NCBI RefSeq assembly: GCF_025311495.1
Contig: NZ_CP104398.1
Location: forward strand, 1,488,001-1,552,000
From: Limosilactobacillus oris
GTDB lineage: Bacteria; Bacillota; Bacilli; Lactobacillales; Lactobacillaceae
Direction: 5' to 3'
Length of the DNA: 64,000 nucleotides
This document shows positions 32,671 to 41,320 of this stretch, one piece after another; the stretch's first letter is position 1, and each line of letters starts with the position of its first letter. Under the pieces are notes generated by a model that saw nothing but the letters and a program-made list of their open reading frames with translations, was not told the origin of the DNA and made no database searches. A program made the translations under genes and the position numbers.

Positions 32671-33489
32671 CTATAATATAATTTTCTTTTCTTTATGTGT
32701 TGCCTTGTACTCACTTATTAGTCCTTTTCTGGTCAGTTGCAAAGCTAGGCGTAGTGATTTATCGTAATTTAATTCATCTTCTTTAGATAGATTGCAAAGA
32801 AAAGTTAATGAATTATTTTTATCGTTATCATCATTCCAATATAGGACGTCTTTTTTTAATTCCTTATTCTTGAATAATTCAGAATTACCATTTGATGTTT
32901 CTTCTAATACGACATAACGATAAAAACTGTTGTTTTCCTTTCCTTTGCTGTAACACTCTTTAGCATAAATACTATACCTTTTCTGAGAAAATGAAGTTTT
33001 ATGGTTTGAATTTAGGTACTTTAAGTTAATAGAAATCGATGTTTTAAATTTAAAACCAGCATTATCTAAGTACTTTTCTACCTTATCTCGTTTTAAGTGA
33101 TCAATATTAAGGAGAAAATCTTCAAGTGGTAGAAGCTGAGTTACGTAAGAGTTTTTAGTTCCAGAATTTCTTAGAATAAGTCCAGCATCTAGTAAAACAT
33201 TATTCCAATTATTGATAGTTCTTTCACTAGTTTGTAACCTTTTTGATATGGTTGAAATACTATGCCATGAAAAACCTTCTAGGTTTCGGGCAACTTCTGT
33301 GTAATACAAATATAGGTTTATCGCAGCCGAATTCTTTAGCAATGGTAGATACTGTAGGATGTTATTAGCAAGAATAAAGTATCCGCCCTGTTCCTTTTTT
33401 ATTTTCATCCATTCTCTGTATAGAAAACTATTTTCCCCTGCTGGATCATCGTTTTCGCTGGTTAAATGTAACTCTACGTCAAGTGTCAT
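32671..33489 (-). CDS. Winged-helix protein, possible replication or plasmid-control factor
   Basis: 272 residues. Residues about 50-110 (KNSAAINLYLYYTEVARNL through SISTISKRLQTSERTINNW to LLDAGLI) form a winged helix-turn-helix like those of DnaD or replication initiators; the rest is unrecognised. Divergent from the primase-helicase gene across a 400-bp region with a strong hairpin, a setting typical of a replication or immunity regulator. Function not established. Confidence 0.55.
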   Translation of the reverse strand: MTLDVELHLTSENDDPAGENSFLYREWMKIKKEQGGYFILANNILQYLPLLKNSAAINLYLYYTEVARNLEGFSWHSISTISKRLQTSERTINNWNNVLLDAGLILRNSGTKNSYVTQLLPLEDFLLNIDHLKRDKVEKYLDNAGFKFKTSISINLKYLNSNHKTSFSQKRYSIYAKECYSKGKENNSFYRYVVLEETSNGNSELFKNKELKKDVLYWNDDNDKNNSLTFLCNLSKEDELNYDKSLRLALQLTRKGLISEYKATHKEKKIIL

Positions 33490-33632
33490 TTTATCCTCCT
33501 AAAATAATTTCTTCTGTGCAAAATTGTGTTGGGAATTTTACTCCCTATTTTACTATGGATTCGCTTTGAGTTTAGTAATAGTTAGGGAGGTTAGTTTTAG
33601 TATAAATTATTATTTAGTTACGTAGAAAAATC

Positions 33633-33672
33633 AAGCGCAATAGTGCGAACAATATTTCGCACTATTGCGCTT
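33633..33672. repeat. Perfect 17-bp hairpin in the divergent region before the primase-helicase
   Basis: AAGCGCAATAGTGCGAA and its exact complement TTCGCACTATTGCGCTT around the loop CAATAT. It lies between divergent genes where a terminator is not expected. A 14-nt palindrome AAAGTATATACTTT follows at 33,687-33,700. Candidate replication origin or primase recognition structure. Confidence 0.6.
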
Positions 33673-33891
33673 TTAGTTTCGAAAATTAAAGTATATACTT
33701 TGCACAATTGATACGAAATAAATTGCATAAACTTATTCACTAGTATCAATGAAGAAGATTCTCAAGCTCTTTATAGCAGAATAAACAGCTGTATGTACAT
33801 GAAGTAATTAAGAAAATGATGTCAACATTAGGCTGGGAAACACGATCTTCTAACTATCATTTCATTTTAATGCTTACAGGAGGTAAATAAT

Positions 33892-36843
33892 ATGTACAAA
33901 GATCCGTCAGGATTATTAATTGGTCATTATACTCCAACTTCGGTAATTTTAGCTGAAGTAGCACACTTAAGTAGTTCATTCGACCATAAGTATAAGGACG
34001 ATGCAAATGGCAAAGATTCGTCAATTAAATTAATGGCAAAACAGATTATTGATACTGTCACAGTGCAGAGCGCACTTGGGCATAGTCAAAAGGAAATTCT
34101 TAACTTTACCAATAATGGTATTTATGCAGCGAAAAAGGGTATCTATACAGATGTTGTTCAGATCGATACTCATTCACAATTACCAACATTTATGTATTAT
34201 CTAGGACTGATGGATAAGAAGCATGAACAACTGTTTCTACGCAAGAAAGAAATCGAAAATATGCCAGATTATAAGTCAGACCCGAAGCTAATTGAAGAAC
34301 GAGAAGCAATTAAACTGGAACTCAATATTTATTGCTCTACCAATGACACAGGCAAGGGTCGTTATGTTAATCGCCTTGCTGCAATGTATTCAGGTATGAA
34401 TTTTATTTTCGATTCAATGCATTATTGGGGATTATCAAATGTTTTGAACTGCGTTAATGATGGCTACATTCTACAGATTAAGGACGATGGGGACTTTAAT
34501 AAACAGTACCAAGATTTTAAACAGCAATGGCAGTCAGAATTTCCGCTGTTAACTTTTTCAAAGAAACATTGGAAATATGCCATCATTAATGGAACTCAGG
34601 ACTATATCTTGATTAACAATTCTAACGACTACAAGTGTCGAAGTAGTCAATTAAGCACTAAAGCGTTCTATCATCAAGCGACTGGTAAGTCATTGGATAA
34701 ACTAAAACAAAGTGAAATTGATAATGATGCATTTAAGTATGCACAAGAAAAAGAAAAGGTGGCAATGATGACTTTATATAATAATTTGTTTAACGATCAG
34801 GAGCCAAACTTATATGGTTCAAACGAGAAGTTGGAAGATTTAAATGAGGCTAAAGAAGTTCTGCACAAAGCCGGAGTGATTGATGCTAGTTTCGTATCAG
34901 AAAAACAACATTATTATTCTTTTATTCTCGATTTAGAGAACTCAGATCAAAATAATGATTATATTAATCAACTTACAAAACGAGTGTTAGATGGACAGCT
35001 CTTTATGTCTACGGAGTTATTACGAAATCGAATTAACTTGTTAGACCAATTAGTAAGAGTGAAGGAAGTTAATCCTGACGATTACGCTAATGCCAATCAT
35101 GTGGTGATAGTTAATAATTTTATCCCGTCTATTATTGACGAAATCGAAAAGAACCAGTCAATTCAAAGCTGGGTGAAGAATGAGGCGGAGAAAATCGAAA
35201 AGAGTGATGAAGATAAGCTTTATCAGTACAATTTACTTGCATTGACTGCTCAAATCTATGCGAATGAAAATGAAGAGAATCCCAATTCAATCTTGAACCT
35301 TATTAATAAGCTACGAACGACTAACTACTTAAAAAAATTAGATATGGGTGAAATTATTGCGAATGATCCTAGAACATTGATCGTTGATGGTCAACTAATG
35401 GTTAAAGATGATAGGAACATTTATACTGCTAGGTCGTCAGTAGTAAATCATCTGCTCAAGGAACATTTTGATCAGCGACAAAAACAACATTTTACTTCGG
35501 AAAAGAATAATGTATTGGCCTTACTAGAGGATAAAAAATATCAAGATAGCCTAGAGCAAGGTTTCAAGTCAGATTATCAGTCTATTTTGCTGGATAAAAA
35601 CGGCAATATTAAGATTGATTCTCCGTTCAAACATAAAATTTCTCATCATGTAAATGTGATCTATAATCCTTCAATTGTTAATGATCCTGCATATGAACAA
35701 CTTAATAGCTTCTTAAGTCACTTAGCTCCAAATCAAACAAAGCAATTAAAGGCAATGCTAGGACTCATTCCTTTACAGGGTACTGATATTATGAAAGAAA
35801 TTCGAACTTTCTTTATCCTAAAAGGTGTAAGTGGAGCTGGTAAGAGTACGTTAGCGCAATTACTCAAAGGGATTTTTGATGATGAAACTCAATCAGAATC
35901 TAATATTATTTCTAGCGCACAGAATGTTAATAAAGCGTTGCTTGATGAGCACTATGTAGATTTGAATGATACTAAAAAAGGAAAAATTATGTTGTGGTTT
36001 GATGACTTCCAGTCAAATAGTAAAACGAATATCATTACAGCTAATGCAGGGACCGTTATTAATGGAGCAATTACTGGCGTAACTCAAACTGGTGCTGCTA
36101 AATATGAAAAAGAACACGCTGTTAAGTTACCAAGTTTAATTGTGATCGCTACTAATTCTATGCCACAAATTACACAAGAAGGAACTGCTGCACGAATGTT
36201 TGTTATTGATAGCCCTAGCATTCTTAGGGACAGGAGTATTAAAGCAAAAGGAAAGACAATTAGTATTTCCGACTTTGTCAACAATTCTAAAGTTAAAGAA
36301 GCATTGTTTTATTTGATCATGCAGGAAGCATCAAAAATTTTGAAGATGAATGAAAAGCAGCGTGCCAATTTATTCGACCGTAATCACTCAGCGGCAACGA
36401 ATTTATCACGATTGAGTGATTCGTTCCTCACGTTCCTTGAAAAAAATGAAATTACAGCACCTTATGATTTTATCGGAATGCAGACCATCAAATTGTTTGA
36501 AGTTTATAAACAACAAAGCAATTCGTATAATGTTTCGTATCGTTCATTCACAAATCAGCTTGAAATGCTTGGCCTTGTTCTTAAGCGTAAAAACTTTGGC
36601 GGGAAAACTTATCAAAAAGTAATCTGCGCTAACAGTACTCAATTAACTTCCGCCAAAATGAGGATTATGCGTGACAATTTTGATGTTTATCCAGACTGCG
36701 TAGAGAAGTGGGATGGATTCAAACGGATGACTATTGGTGAATTAAAAACATGGCACTATGGCTTTAATGACCTCAAAGAAAAATACGATAAAAATAAGGA
36801 TACTATCATGTTTAAGCCATTTGACTTTAGTGAAAGGGGGTGA
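33892..36843 (+). CDS. Phage/plasmid primase-helicase (SF3, P4-type)
   Basis: 983 residues. Walker A GVSGAGKST at residues 645-653, Walker B MLWFDDFQ around 701-708 and the LIVIATNSMP sensor region downstream mark an SF3 helicase of the D5/P4 primase class. The N-terminal 600 residues are poorly recognisable but have the length of a primase half. AGGAGG precedes ATG 33,892. It probably drives element replication after excision, with the winged-helix protein and small genes next to it. Confidence 0.8.
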   Translation: MYKDPSGLLIGHYTPTSVILAEVAHLSSSFDHKYKDDANGKDSSIKLMAKQIIDTVTVQSALGHSQKEILNFTNNGIYAAKKGIYTDVVQIDTHSQLPTFMYYLGLMDKKHEQLFLRKKEIENMPDYKSDPKLIEEREAIKLELNIYCSTNDTGKGRYVNRLAAMYSGMNFIFDSMHYWGLSNVLNCVNDGYILQIKDDGDFNKQYQDFKQQWQSEFPLLTFSKKHWKYAIINGTQDYILINNSNDYKCRSSQLSTKAFYHQATGKSLDKLKQSEIDNDAFKYAQEKEKVAMMTLYNNLFNDQEPNLYGSNEKLEDLNEAKEVLHKAGVIDASFVSEKQHYYSFILDLENSDQNNDYINQLTKRVLDGQLFMSTELLRNRINLLDQLVRVKEVNPDDYANANHVVIVNNFIPSIIDEIEKNQSIQSWVKNEAEKIEKSDEDKLYQYNLLALTAQIYANENEENPNSILNLINKLRTTNYLKKLDMGEIIANDPRTLIVDGQLMVKDDRNIYTARSSVVNHLLKEHFDQRQKQHFTSEKNNVLALLEDKKYQDSLEQGFKSDYQSILLDKNGNIKIDSPFKHKISHHVNVIYNPSIVNDPAYEQLNSFLSHLAPNQTKQLKAMLGLIPLQGTDIMKEIRTFFILKGVSGAGKSTLAQLLKGIFDDETQSESNIISSAQNVNKALLDEHYVDLNDTKKGKIMLWFDDFQSNSKTNIITANAGTVINGAITGVTQTGAAKYEKEHAVKLPSLIVIATNSMPQITQEGTAARMFVIDSPSILRDRSIKAKGKTISISDFVNNSKVKEALFYLIMQEASKILKMNEKQRANLFDRNHSAATNLSRLSDSFLTFLEKNEITAPYDFIGMQTIKLFEVYKQQSNSYNVSYRSFTNQLEMLGLVLKRKNFGGKTYQKVICANSTQLTSAKMRIMRDNFDVYPDCVEKWDGFKRMTIGELKTWHYGFNDLKEKYDKNKDTIMFKPFDFSERG

Positions 36844-36848
36844 GGGTG

Positions 36849-36970
36849 ATGGAAATCAAAGATAATAAAAAGGTTCTGCAGCCGACCAAAGCATTGCAGA
36901 ACTAAAAATAATGCTAACAAATATTGTTATCCTACTTATTATCGCACGAATTGAATTGAAATTAAATTAA
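36849..36970 (+). CDS. Overlapping micro-ORF pair, possibly one frameshifted small protein
   Basis: ATG 36,849, after AGTGAAAGGGGGTGAGG, encodes an 18-residue peptide MEIKDNKKVLQPTKALQN. In the -1 frame an open stretch GSAADQSIAELKI continues to MLTNIVILLIIARIELKLN (ATG 36,911, stop 36,968-36,970), a hydrophobic peptide. A stem GTTCTGCA/TGCAGAAC (36,883-36,904) follows an AAAAAG run. Either two tiny genes, a frameshift mutation or recoding. Low confidence. Confidence 0.35.
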
Positions 36971-37013
36971 ATGGTCTAAAACTATCTATGAAATACAAGA
37001 AAGGAACGATAGT

Positions 37014-37253
37014 ATGTTTAGCAATCCTAACTTTGAGTGGGAACAGTCAATTAAAATGAAGAAAAATACTTTCTCAGCACATTTTGAGCAAGCAAATCAG
37101 TTAAGTGAAGCAATGGCGTTGCCTATTACAGTAATGCATTCTGATCATCAAGTTGGTGTCTTTTATTCTACTCAGGCGTATAACAAGTTATTAAAACAAA
37201 TTAAGGAAATGAAACAAGAAATTTTGATTCTGAAGAAAATTAATAGGGGGTAA
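37014..37253 (+). CDS. Small protein of unknown function
   Basis: 79 residues after GAAAGGAACG. C-terminal helix rich in Lys/Glu (LLKQIKEMKQEILILKK) could be a coiled coil. Next gene starts 5 bp downstream. Unrecognised; typical of small genes between the primase and integrase of satellite-like elements. Confidence 0.6.
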   Translation: MFSNPNFEWEQSIKMKKNTFSAHFEQANQLSEAMALPITVMHSDHQVGVFYSTQAYNKLLKQIKEMKQEILILKKINRG

Positions 37254-37258
37254 ATATT

Positions 37259-37825
37259 ATGGAAACAAAAGACTTAATCGGCAACACCTTTGTAAAAAAG
37301 GCCACAAATTCTAAAGGAACGACGTGGAAACCAGCATTACGACAACGATGGATTGGTAAATTTAAGGGCCTAAAAGAATATAATCGCTCGCACATGAAAG
37401 ATAATTACCTGATCGTAGAGGTTGGTGGCTATTTTGATGGCCCTGTATTTAATCCTGACCCATTTATTGTAGTAGGTGGAAAACGAATTTATTTGAATTA
37501 TGAGAACTCTATTCCAGGACTTTGCCGAATTGTGCTGGTAGATATTCAAGCCCTGGAACTATCGAAAAAGTATGCGTTTAATGCTAGGTATCAAGAATTT
37601 GACTCTGAACGTGATAAATATAATGTTGCTAAATTCGATTCCTTTGACGAAATGAAAAAGTTAGCTAAGAAACAATACTCAATGAATAACGAGTTGCCAA
37701 CATATGATATTAAAATGACTTGGGAGCAGGATAAAACTAGTGAGACATATGGTACACGGCATTATTCCGTCACGACAAATGTAGGACTTTCTGAAGAACT
37801 AGATGAAGAACTTTTGAAAGCATGA
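37259..37825 (+). CDS. Protein of unknown function in the replication-integration block
   Basis: 188 residues, start ATG after AGGGGGT, 5 bp behind the previous gene. No membrane segment or signal. Contains DNYLIVEVGGYFDGPVFNPDPF and an acidic C-terminus (LSEELDEELLKA). I do not recognise the family. Position suggests a role in element maintenance. Confidence 0.65.
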   Translation: METKDLIGNTFVKKATNSKGTTWKPALRQRWIGKFKGLKEYNRSHMKDNYLIVEVGGYFDGPVFNPDPFIVVGGKRIYLNYENSIPGLCRIVLVDIQALELSKKYAFNARYQEFDSERDKYNVAKFDSFDEMKKLAKKQYSMNNELPTYDIKMTWEQDKTSETYGTRHYSVTTNVGLSEELDEELLKA

Positions 37826-37885
37826 TATTTATTCAGAATTGCAATGTGCAGAGTTATAATCCAATCCATAAGGAGACCATTATTA

Positions 37886-38086
37886 ATGTTTGGAAAAGAA
37901 ATTTTAAATGGAAAGCAATTATGCGAAAAACTAGGCGTAAGTACCACAATCTTATATCGACTATTAGATAATGGACTACCATTTCATCAATTAACAACAC
38001 CCAGTCGAAAATATTACATCTTAACTGAAGTTGAGGATTGGCTGGTAAATGCTGGATACCAGCAGAAAACTGTATGGACAAAGTAA
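37886..38086 (+). CDS. Excisionase-like helix-turn-helix protein
   Basis: 66 residues. LNGKQLCEKLGVSTTILYRLL, followed by GLPFHQLTTPSRKYYILTEV and EDWL, is the MerR-like helix-turn-helix seen in Xis and AlpA proteins. ATG 37,886 is preferred to an upstream in-frame ATG because GGAG is 10 nt before it. It lies immediately upstream of the integrase, the usual xis-int order. Confidence 0.75.
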   Translation: MFGKEILNGKQLCEKLGVSTTILYRLLDNGLPFHQLTTPSRKYYILTEVEDWLVNAGYQQKTVWTK

Positions 38087-38101
38087 CTATAGATAATAAT
38101 G

Positions 38102-38131
38102 ATGGAGTCATGCTTTGTGCTGACTCCTTTT
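38102..38131 (+). terminator. Terminator-like hairpin between excisionase and integrase genes
   Basis: GGAGTCA pairs with TGACTCC and is followed by TTTTTTG, 15 bp before the integrase start. It would limit read-through from xis into int, or act as an attenuator. Confidence 0.6.
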
Positions 38132-38146
38132 TTGAAGGTGATAAAA

Positions 38147-39349
38147 ATGATTAAAAAAATAGCAACTGGTAAGCACAAAGGAGAGTACCAAGTGCGAATT
38201 CAACCAATTAATAAAATCACAGGTAAAAGGGAAAGCTGGCCAGTAGATTACGCTTCTAATCGCTCAACCGCTAAGGCTTTGGAAAGGCAAATGTGGGCTG
38301 ATTATGAAGATGGAATGCAGTTATGTGACGGTAATGCTATCTTTGCGGATGAGTTTCAAAAGTACGTCAACCAGCGTAAAAATGCAATTTCGCCCGTTAC
38401 TTACCGTGACTGGCAAAATTCAGCAACGGAATTTAAGAAGTATTTTAAGAATACTAAGATCAAGGATGTTACTGAACGATTAGTAGAACAGTTTGCTCAT
38501 GACTTTGTGCGGAAACATAAGGCAACGGTTGGACGTGCTACCGTAATTGACCATCGCTTGACCCATATGCGAAGTTTCTTTAAGGAACTGGTAGGTAAGG
38601 TTGTTAAGGAAAATCCTGTGCCGGAACAGTATTTGGATAAGTTCTTTCGTAAGAGTGATTTCAGTGTTGGTAAACAGCAGTATTTATTTACTAATGATGA
38701 ATTAGAAGCTATCAAGGAACAAATTCAGTTGGAACTAAACAACACTACTATTGCTAATTGGGGTACCCGATTAGCGCTGTGGATTGATCTTGAAACTGGA
38801 ATGCGCCCTGGTGAGGTGCAGGCTTTAAAATTCAAGAACTTGGTAGTAGAAGATGATTATCCAACCTTTAAAATTAGTGATAGTTGGTCGGATTATGCTA
38901 AGAAGTTCAATGGGGCCCTTAAGGCACGGCCAAAAGGTTATGCGCGTTATTGCTTACCAATTTCGCAAGCGTTGGTAGATTTTGTGAATGTTTTTAAGGA
39001 AGAACAGGAGAATTTCTTGGAGCGCCATGATTTGACTAATCCTAAGGGTTTGATTTTTCTAAACCTACATGACTATAAGACTTGTGCTAATAATATCCCG
39101 ATCACGCAGCGGAGCATGAATGAGATGTTAAAGAAGGTTTGTGAGAAATTAGGTATTAGTGGTAATGGTTCACAGTTATCAATGTATTCATTTCGGCATA
39201 CTTTATGTACTAAGTTGGCTAATAAGCCAGGGATGTCTTATCCATGGGCGGCTGAACGAATGGGAAATAGTCTTTCAATTTTTATGCGAGTATACGTCAA
39301 GGCAGATCGTGATGTGAACCGCAAGATGATGGATAATTGGATGTCATAA
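38147..39349 (+). CDS. Phage-type tyrosine integrase
   Basis: 400 residues. An N-terminal arm-binding domain (GKHKGEYQVRIQPINK), SAM-like core-binding domain (about 55-160) and catalytic domain with the first Arg in LETGMRPGEVQAL, the HxxR box as YSFRHTLCTKL and the Tyr in IFMRVYVKADRD. ATG 38,147 after GAAGGTG; an upstream in-frame ATG lies inside the terminator hairpin. It should recombine the 11-bp tRNA-Thr core. Confidence 0.93.
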   Translation: MIKKIATGKHKGEYQVRIQPINKITGKRESWPVDYASNRSTAKALERQMWADYEDGMQLCDGNAIFADEFQKYVNQRKNAISPVTYRDWQNSATEFKKYFKNTKIKDVTERLVEQFAHDFVRKHKATVGRATVIDHRLTHMRSFFKELVGKVVKENPVPEQYLDKFFRKSDFSVGKQQYLFTNDELEAIKEQIQLELNNTTIANWGTRLALWIDLETGMRPGEVQALKFKNLVVEDDYPTFKISDSWSDYAKKFNGALKARPKGYARYCLPISQALVDFVNVFKEEQENFLERHDLTNPKGLIFLNLHDYKTCANNIPITQRSMNEMLKKVCEKLGISGNGSQLSMYSFRHTLCTKLANKPGMSYPWAAERMGNSLSIFMRVYVKADRDVNRKMMDNWMS

Positions 39350-39351
39350 AT

Positions 39352-39388
39352 AAAATAAGAGGCTGTTTTTCAGTCTCTTATTTTTGTA
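39352..39388 (+). terminator. Intrinsic terminator after the integrase
   Basis: AAATAAGAG..CTG pairs with CAG..CTCTTATTTTT right after the stop. Confidence 0.7.
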
Positions 39389-39467
39389 ATTTTTGTGCGA
39401 AAATTATAGAAAAAAGTCAACTATAAGAGTAAAATTAGCTTTAAATAATATAAAGGCGGTGCTCAGA

Positions 39468-40151
39468 ATGGGAAATGAAGAAGTAATTGATTCGATTTTA
39501 CAAGTAATGAAGGTTACGCGACGCGATGTTATTGACGATTTTAGGGAAGCAATTTCGGATGTAAATACTAACGGGTTGCCACAAGCAGTGTGGGCACGCA
39601 GGGCTAAAGTGTTAGTAAAAATTTTTAAGCACAATGATAGAATAAAAGTGTTACATATTAAGAGGGGCTTTTGGGAAATAAATCCAGTTTTTAATACTGA
39701 AACTGGAGAGCTATATTTATTATCATCCAAGGATAACTTTAAAAATATAAAAAATAAATATTTAAAAAACGGAACTTCAACTCACTACACTTATGATTTA
39801 CTCATTTATAATTCTGGACTATTGCCTTTGACAAGTGAAGTAACCTTGTTCCAAAATAATGACGATGATGAAAAAAGAATTACAGAGAATCAAAAAATGT
39901 TGGGTGAATGGTATGAGAATGTAAAGAAAGTTTATATCGTAATCGTCGATTACGTAGTTGATGAAGCTATTGAGGCAAGCTGTTTATTGCTCAATGATCA
40001 ATATGCTACGGTAGATGAGGTTAATTTGACTCCATTGCTTCATGAGAATGATAATGACAATAAGAATTTGAATGGTGCTATGGATAATACTGATAATAAG
40101 CAACATAAGCCTCTAGTAACCTTAAAAAAGAAGCAAAATAAGAAAGAGTGA
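39468..40151 (+). CDS. Unknown protein in the restriction-modification operon
   Basis: 227 residues from ATG 39,468 after AAAGGCGG. It has an N-terminal helical part, a central KRGFWEINPVFNTETGELYLL segment and a very acidic/basic C-terminal tail. I do not recognise it with confidence; it may be one of the DUF5986-type proteins that accompany ImmA/XRE genes. It starts the operon that leads through the XRE-ImmA protein to the methylase and endonuclease. Confidence 0.6.
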   Translation: MGNEEVIDSILQVMKVTRRDVIDDFREAISDVNTNGLPQAVWARRAKVLVKIFKHNDRIKVLHIKRGFWEINPVFNTETGELYLLSSKDNFKNIKNKYLKNGTSTHYTYDLLIYNSGLLPLTSEVTLFQNNDDDEKRITENQKMLGEWYENVKKVYIVIVDYVVDEAIEASCLLLNDQYATVDEVNLTPLLHENDNDNKNLNGAMDNTDNKQHKPLVTLKKKQNKKE

Positions 40152-40157
40152 TGCACT

Positions 40158-41288
40158 ATGTCTATGCCATTTAATGGTAAGAGACTAAAAGAAGCAAGAA
40201 GGTTTAGAAAACTATCTATAACTGATTTATCTAAAAATATTAAAGTCTCAAAGCAAATGATTTCAAGATATGAACATGGCGATTCTATACCAAGCGCTAG
40301 TAATTATCAAAAAATAGTGCTCAATTTAAAATTTCCATTAGCGTTTTTCCAACAAGAAGATAAGTATAGTCAAGAAGACTTGGGAACATTCTATAGAAGC
40401 CGGCTCACGTCTACACAAGTTGAGAAACAACCAAGTGAGTTAAAGAAAAAGTATTTAGCTATTTTAGCAAATTTATTTGAAGACTATGTTGATTTCCCAC
40501 TGTTAGAAGATAATATTGACTTTTCTTCTAAACCTGCTGTGGCTGCTCAAGAGCTTAGAAACGCTTGGGAAATAAAAGGACCAGTTCCTGATATGACCGA
40601 TTTACTTGAAAGACATGGATTCAAACTTGCTCTGATATCGTCCTATTCAGGTAAAGTTGATGCGTTTGGTAGTGAGATTGAAATTAATGGTAAAAATTAT
40701 TATTGTATTTTAATAGATTCGGATAATAATTCTTATTTTAGGCAACAATTTAGCTTAGCTCACGAACTTGGACATTGGGTTTTGCATTCGGGAAAGTTAC
40801 AACCTCAAGAATTAGATTCAGTTGAATATAGGACTATGGAAAATGAAGCCAATTCTTTTGCTGCTAACTTTCTATTACCGTCGTTGCAATTTAAAAAAGA
40901 TATTTTACATAAAGAAACAAGCCTTAATAATTATATTATTTTAAAACGTAAATGGAAGGTTTCCATTTCTAGTATGATATATCGTGCTAATTCATTAGGG
41001 TTACTTACTCCTAATGAATTTCGTAATTTACAGAAGCGATTAAGTTATAATCATTGGCGTAAGGAAGAACCGTTTGATAAAGATTTTGTTATAAGAAAGC
41101 CAGTTTTAATGGAGCAAGCATTTAATTTAATAAATCAAATTGAGCTTTTTGATGGTAACGTAATCAATGGACTATTAGAAGAGAAATATGGTCTTGCACT
41201 TCCATTAAATGTAATTTCAGAGTTATTGGGAGTTCCTGATGAAAAATTGAGGAATAATGGTTCTAATATAGTTACATATAAGAGTTAG
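40158..41288 (+). CDS. XRE helix-turn-helix / ImmA-IrrE metallopeptidase
   Basis: 376 residues. Residues 6-60 are an XRE domain (GKRLKEARRFRKLSITDLSK then SKQMISRYEHGDSIPS). The HEXXH zinc-protease motif appears in FSLAHELGHWVLHSG (about residue 200) with a downstream ENEANSFAANFLLP helix. Such fusions regulate phage, ICE or restriction-modification genes by binding DNA and cleaving a repressor. Here it lies 6 bp after the unknown gene and 32 bp before the methylase, so control of the restriction locus is the likely role. Confidence 0.85.
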   Translation: MSMPFNGKRLKEARRFRKLSITDLSKNIKVSKQMISRYEHGDSIPSASNYQKIVLNLKFPLAFFQQEDKYSQEDLGTFYRSRLTSTQVEKQPSELKKKYLAILANLFEDYVDFPLLEDNIDFSSKPAVAAQELRNAWEIKGPVPDMTDLLERHGFKLALISSYSGKVDAFGSEIEINGKNYYCILIDSDNNSYFRQQFSLAHELGHWVLHSGKLQPQELDSVEYRTMENEANSFAANFLLPSLQFKKDILHKETSLNNYIILKRKWKVSISSMIYRANSLGLLTPNEFRNLQKRLSYNHWRKEEPFDKDFVIRKPVLMEQAFNLINQIELFDGNVINGLLEEKYGLALPLNVISELLGVPDEKLRNNGSNIVTYKS

Positions 41289-41320
41289 ACCTAATTACTT
41301 CATGAAAGGAATGGCAGTAA

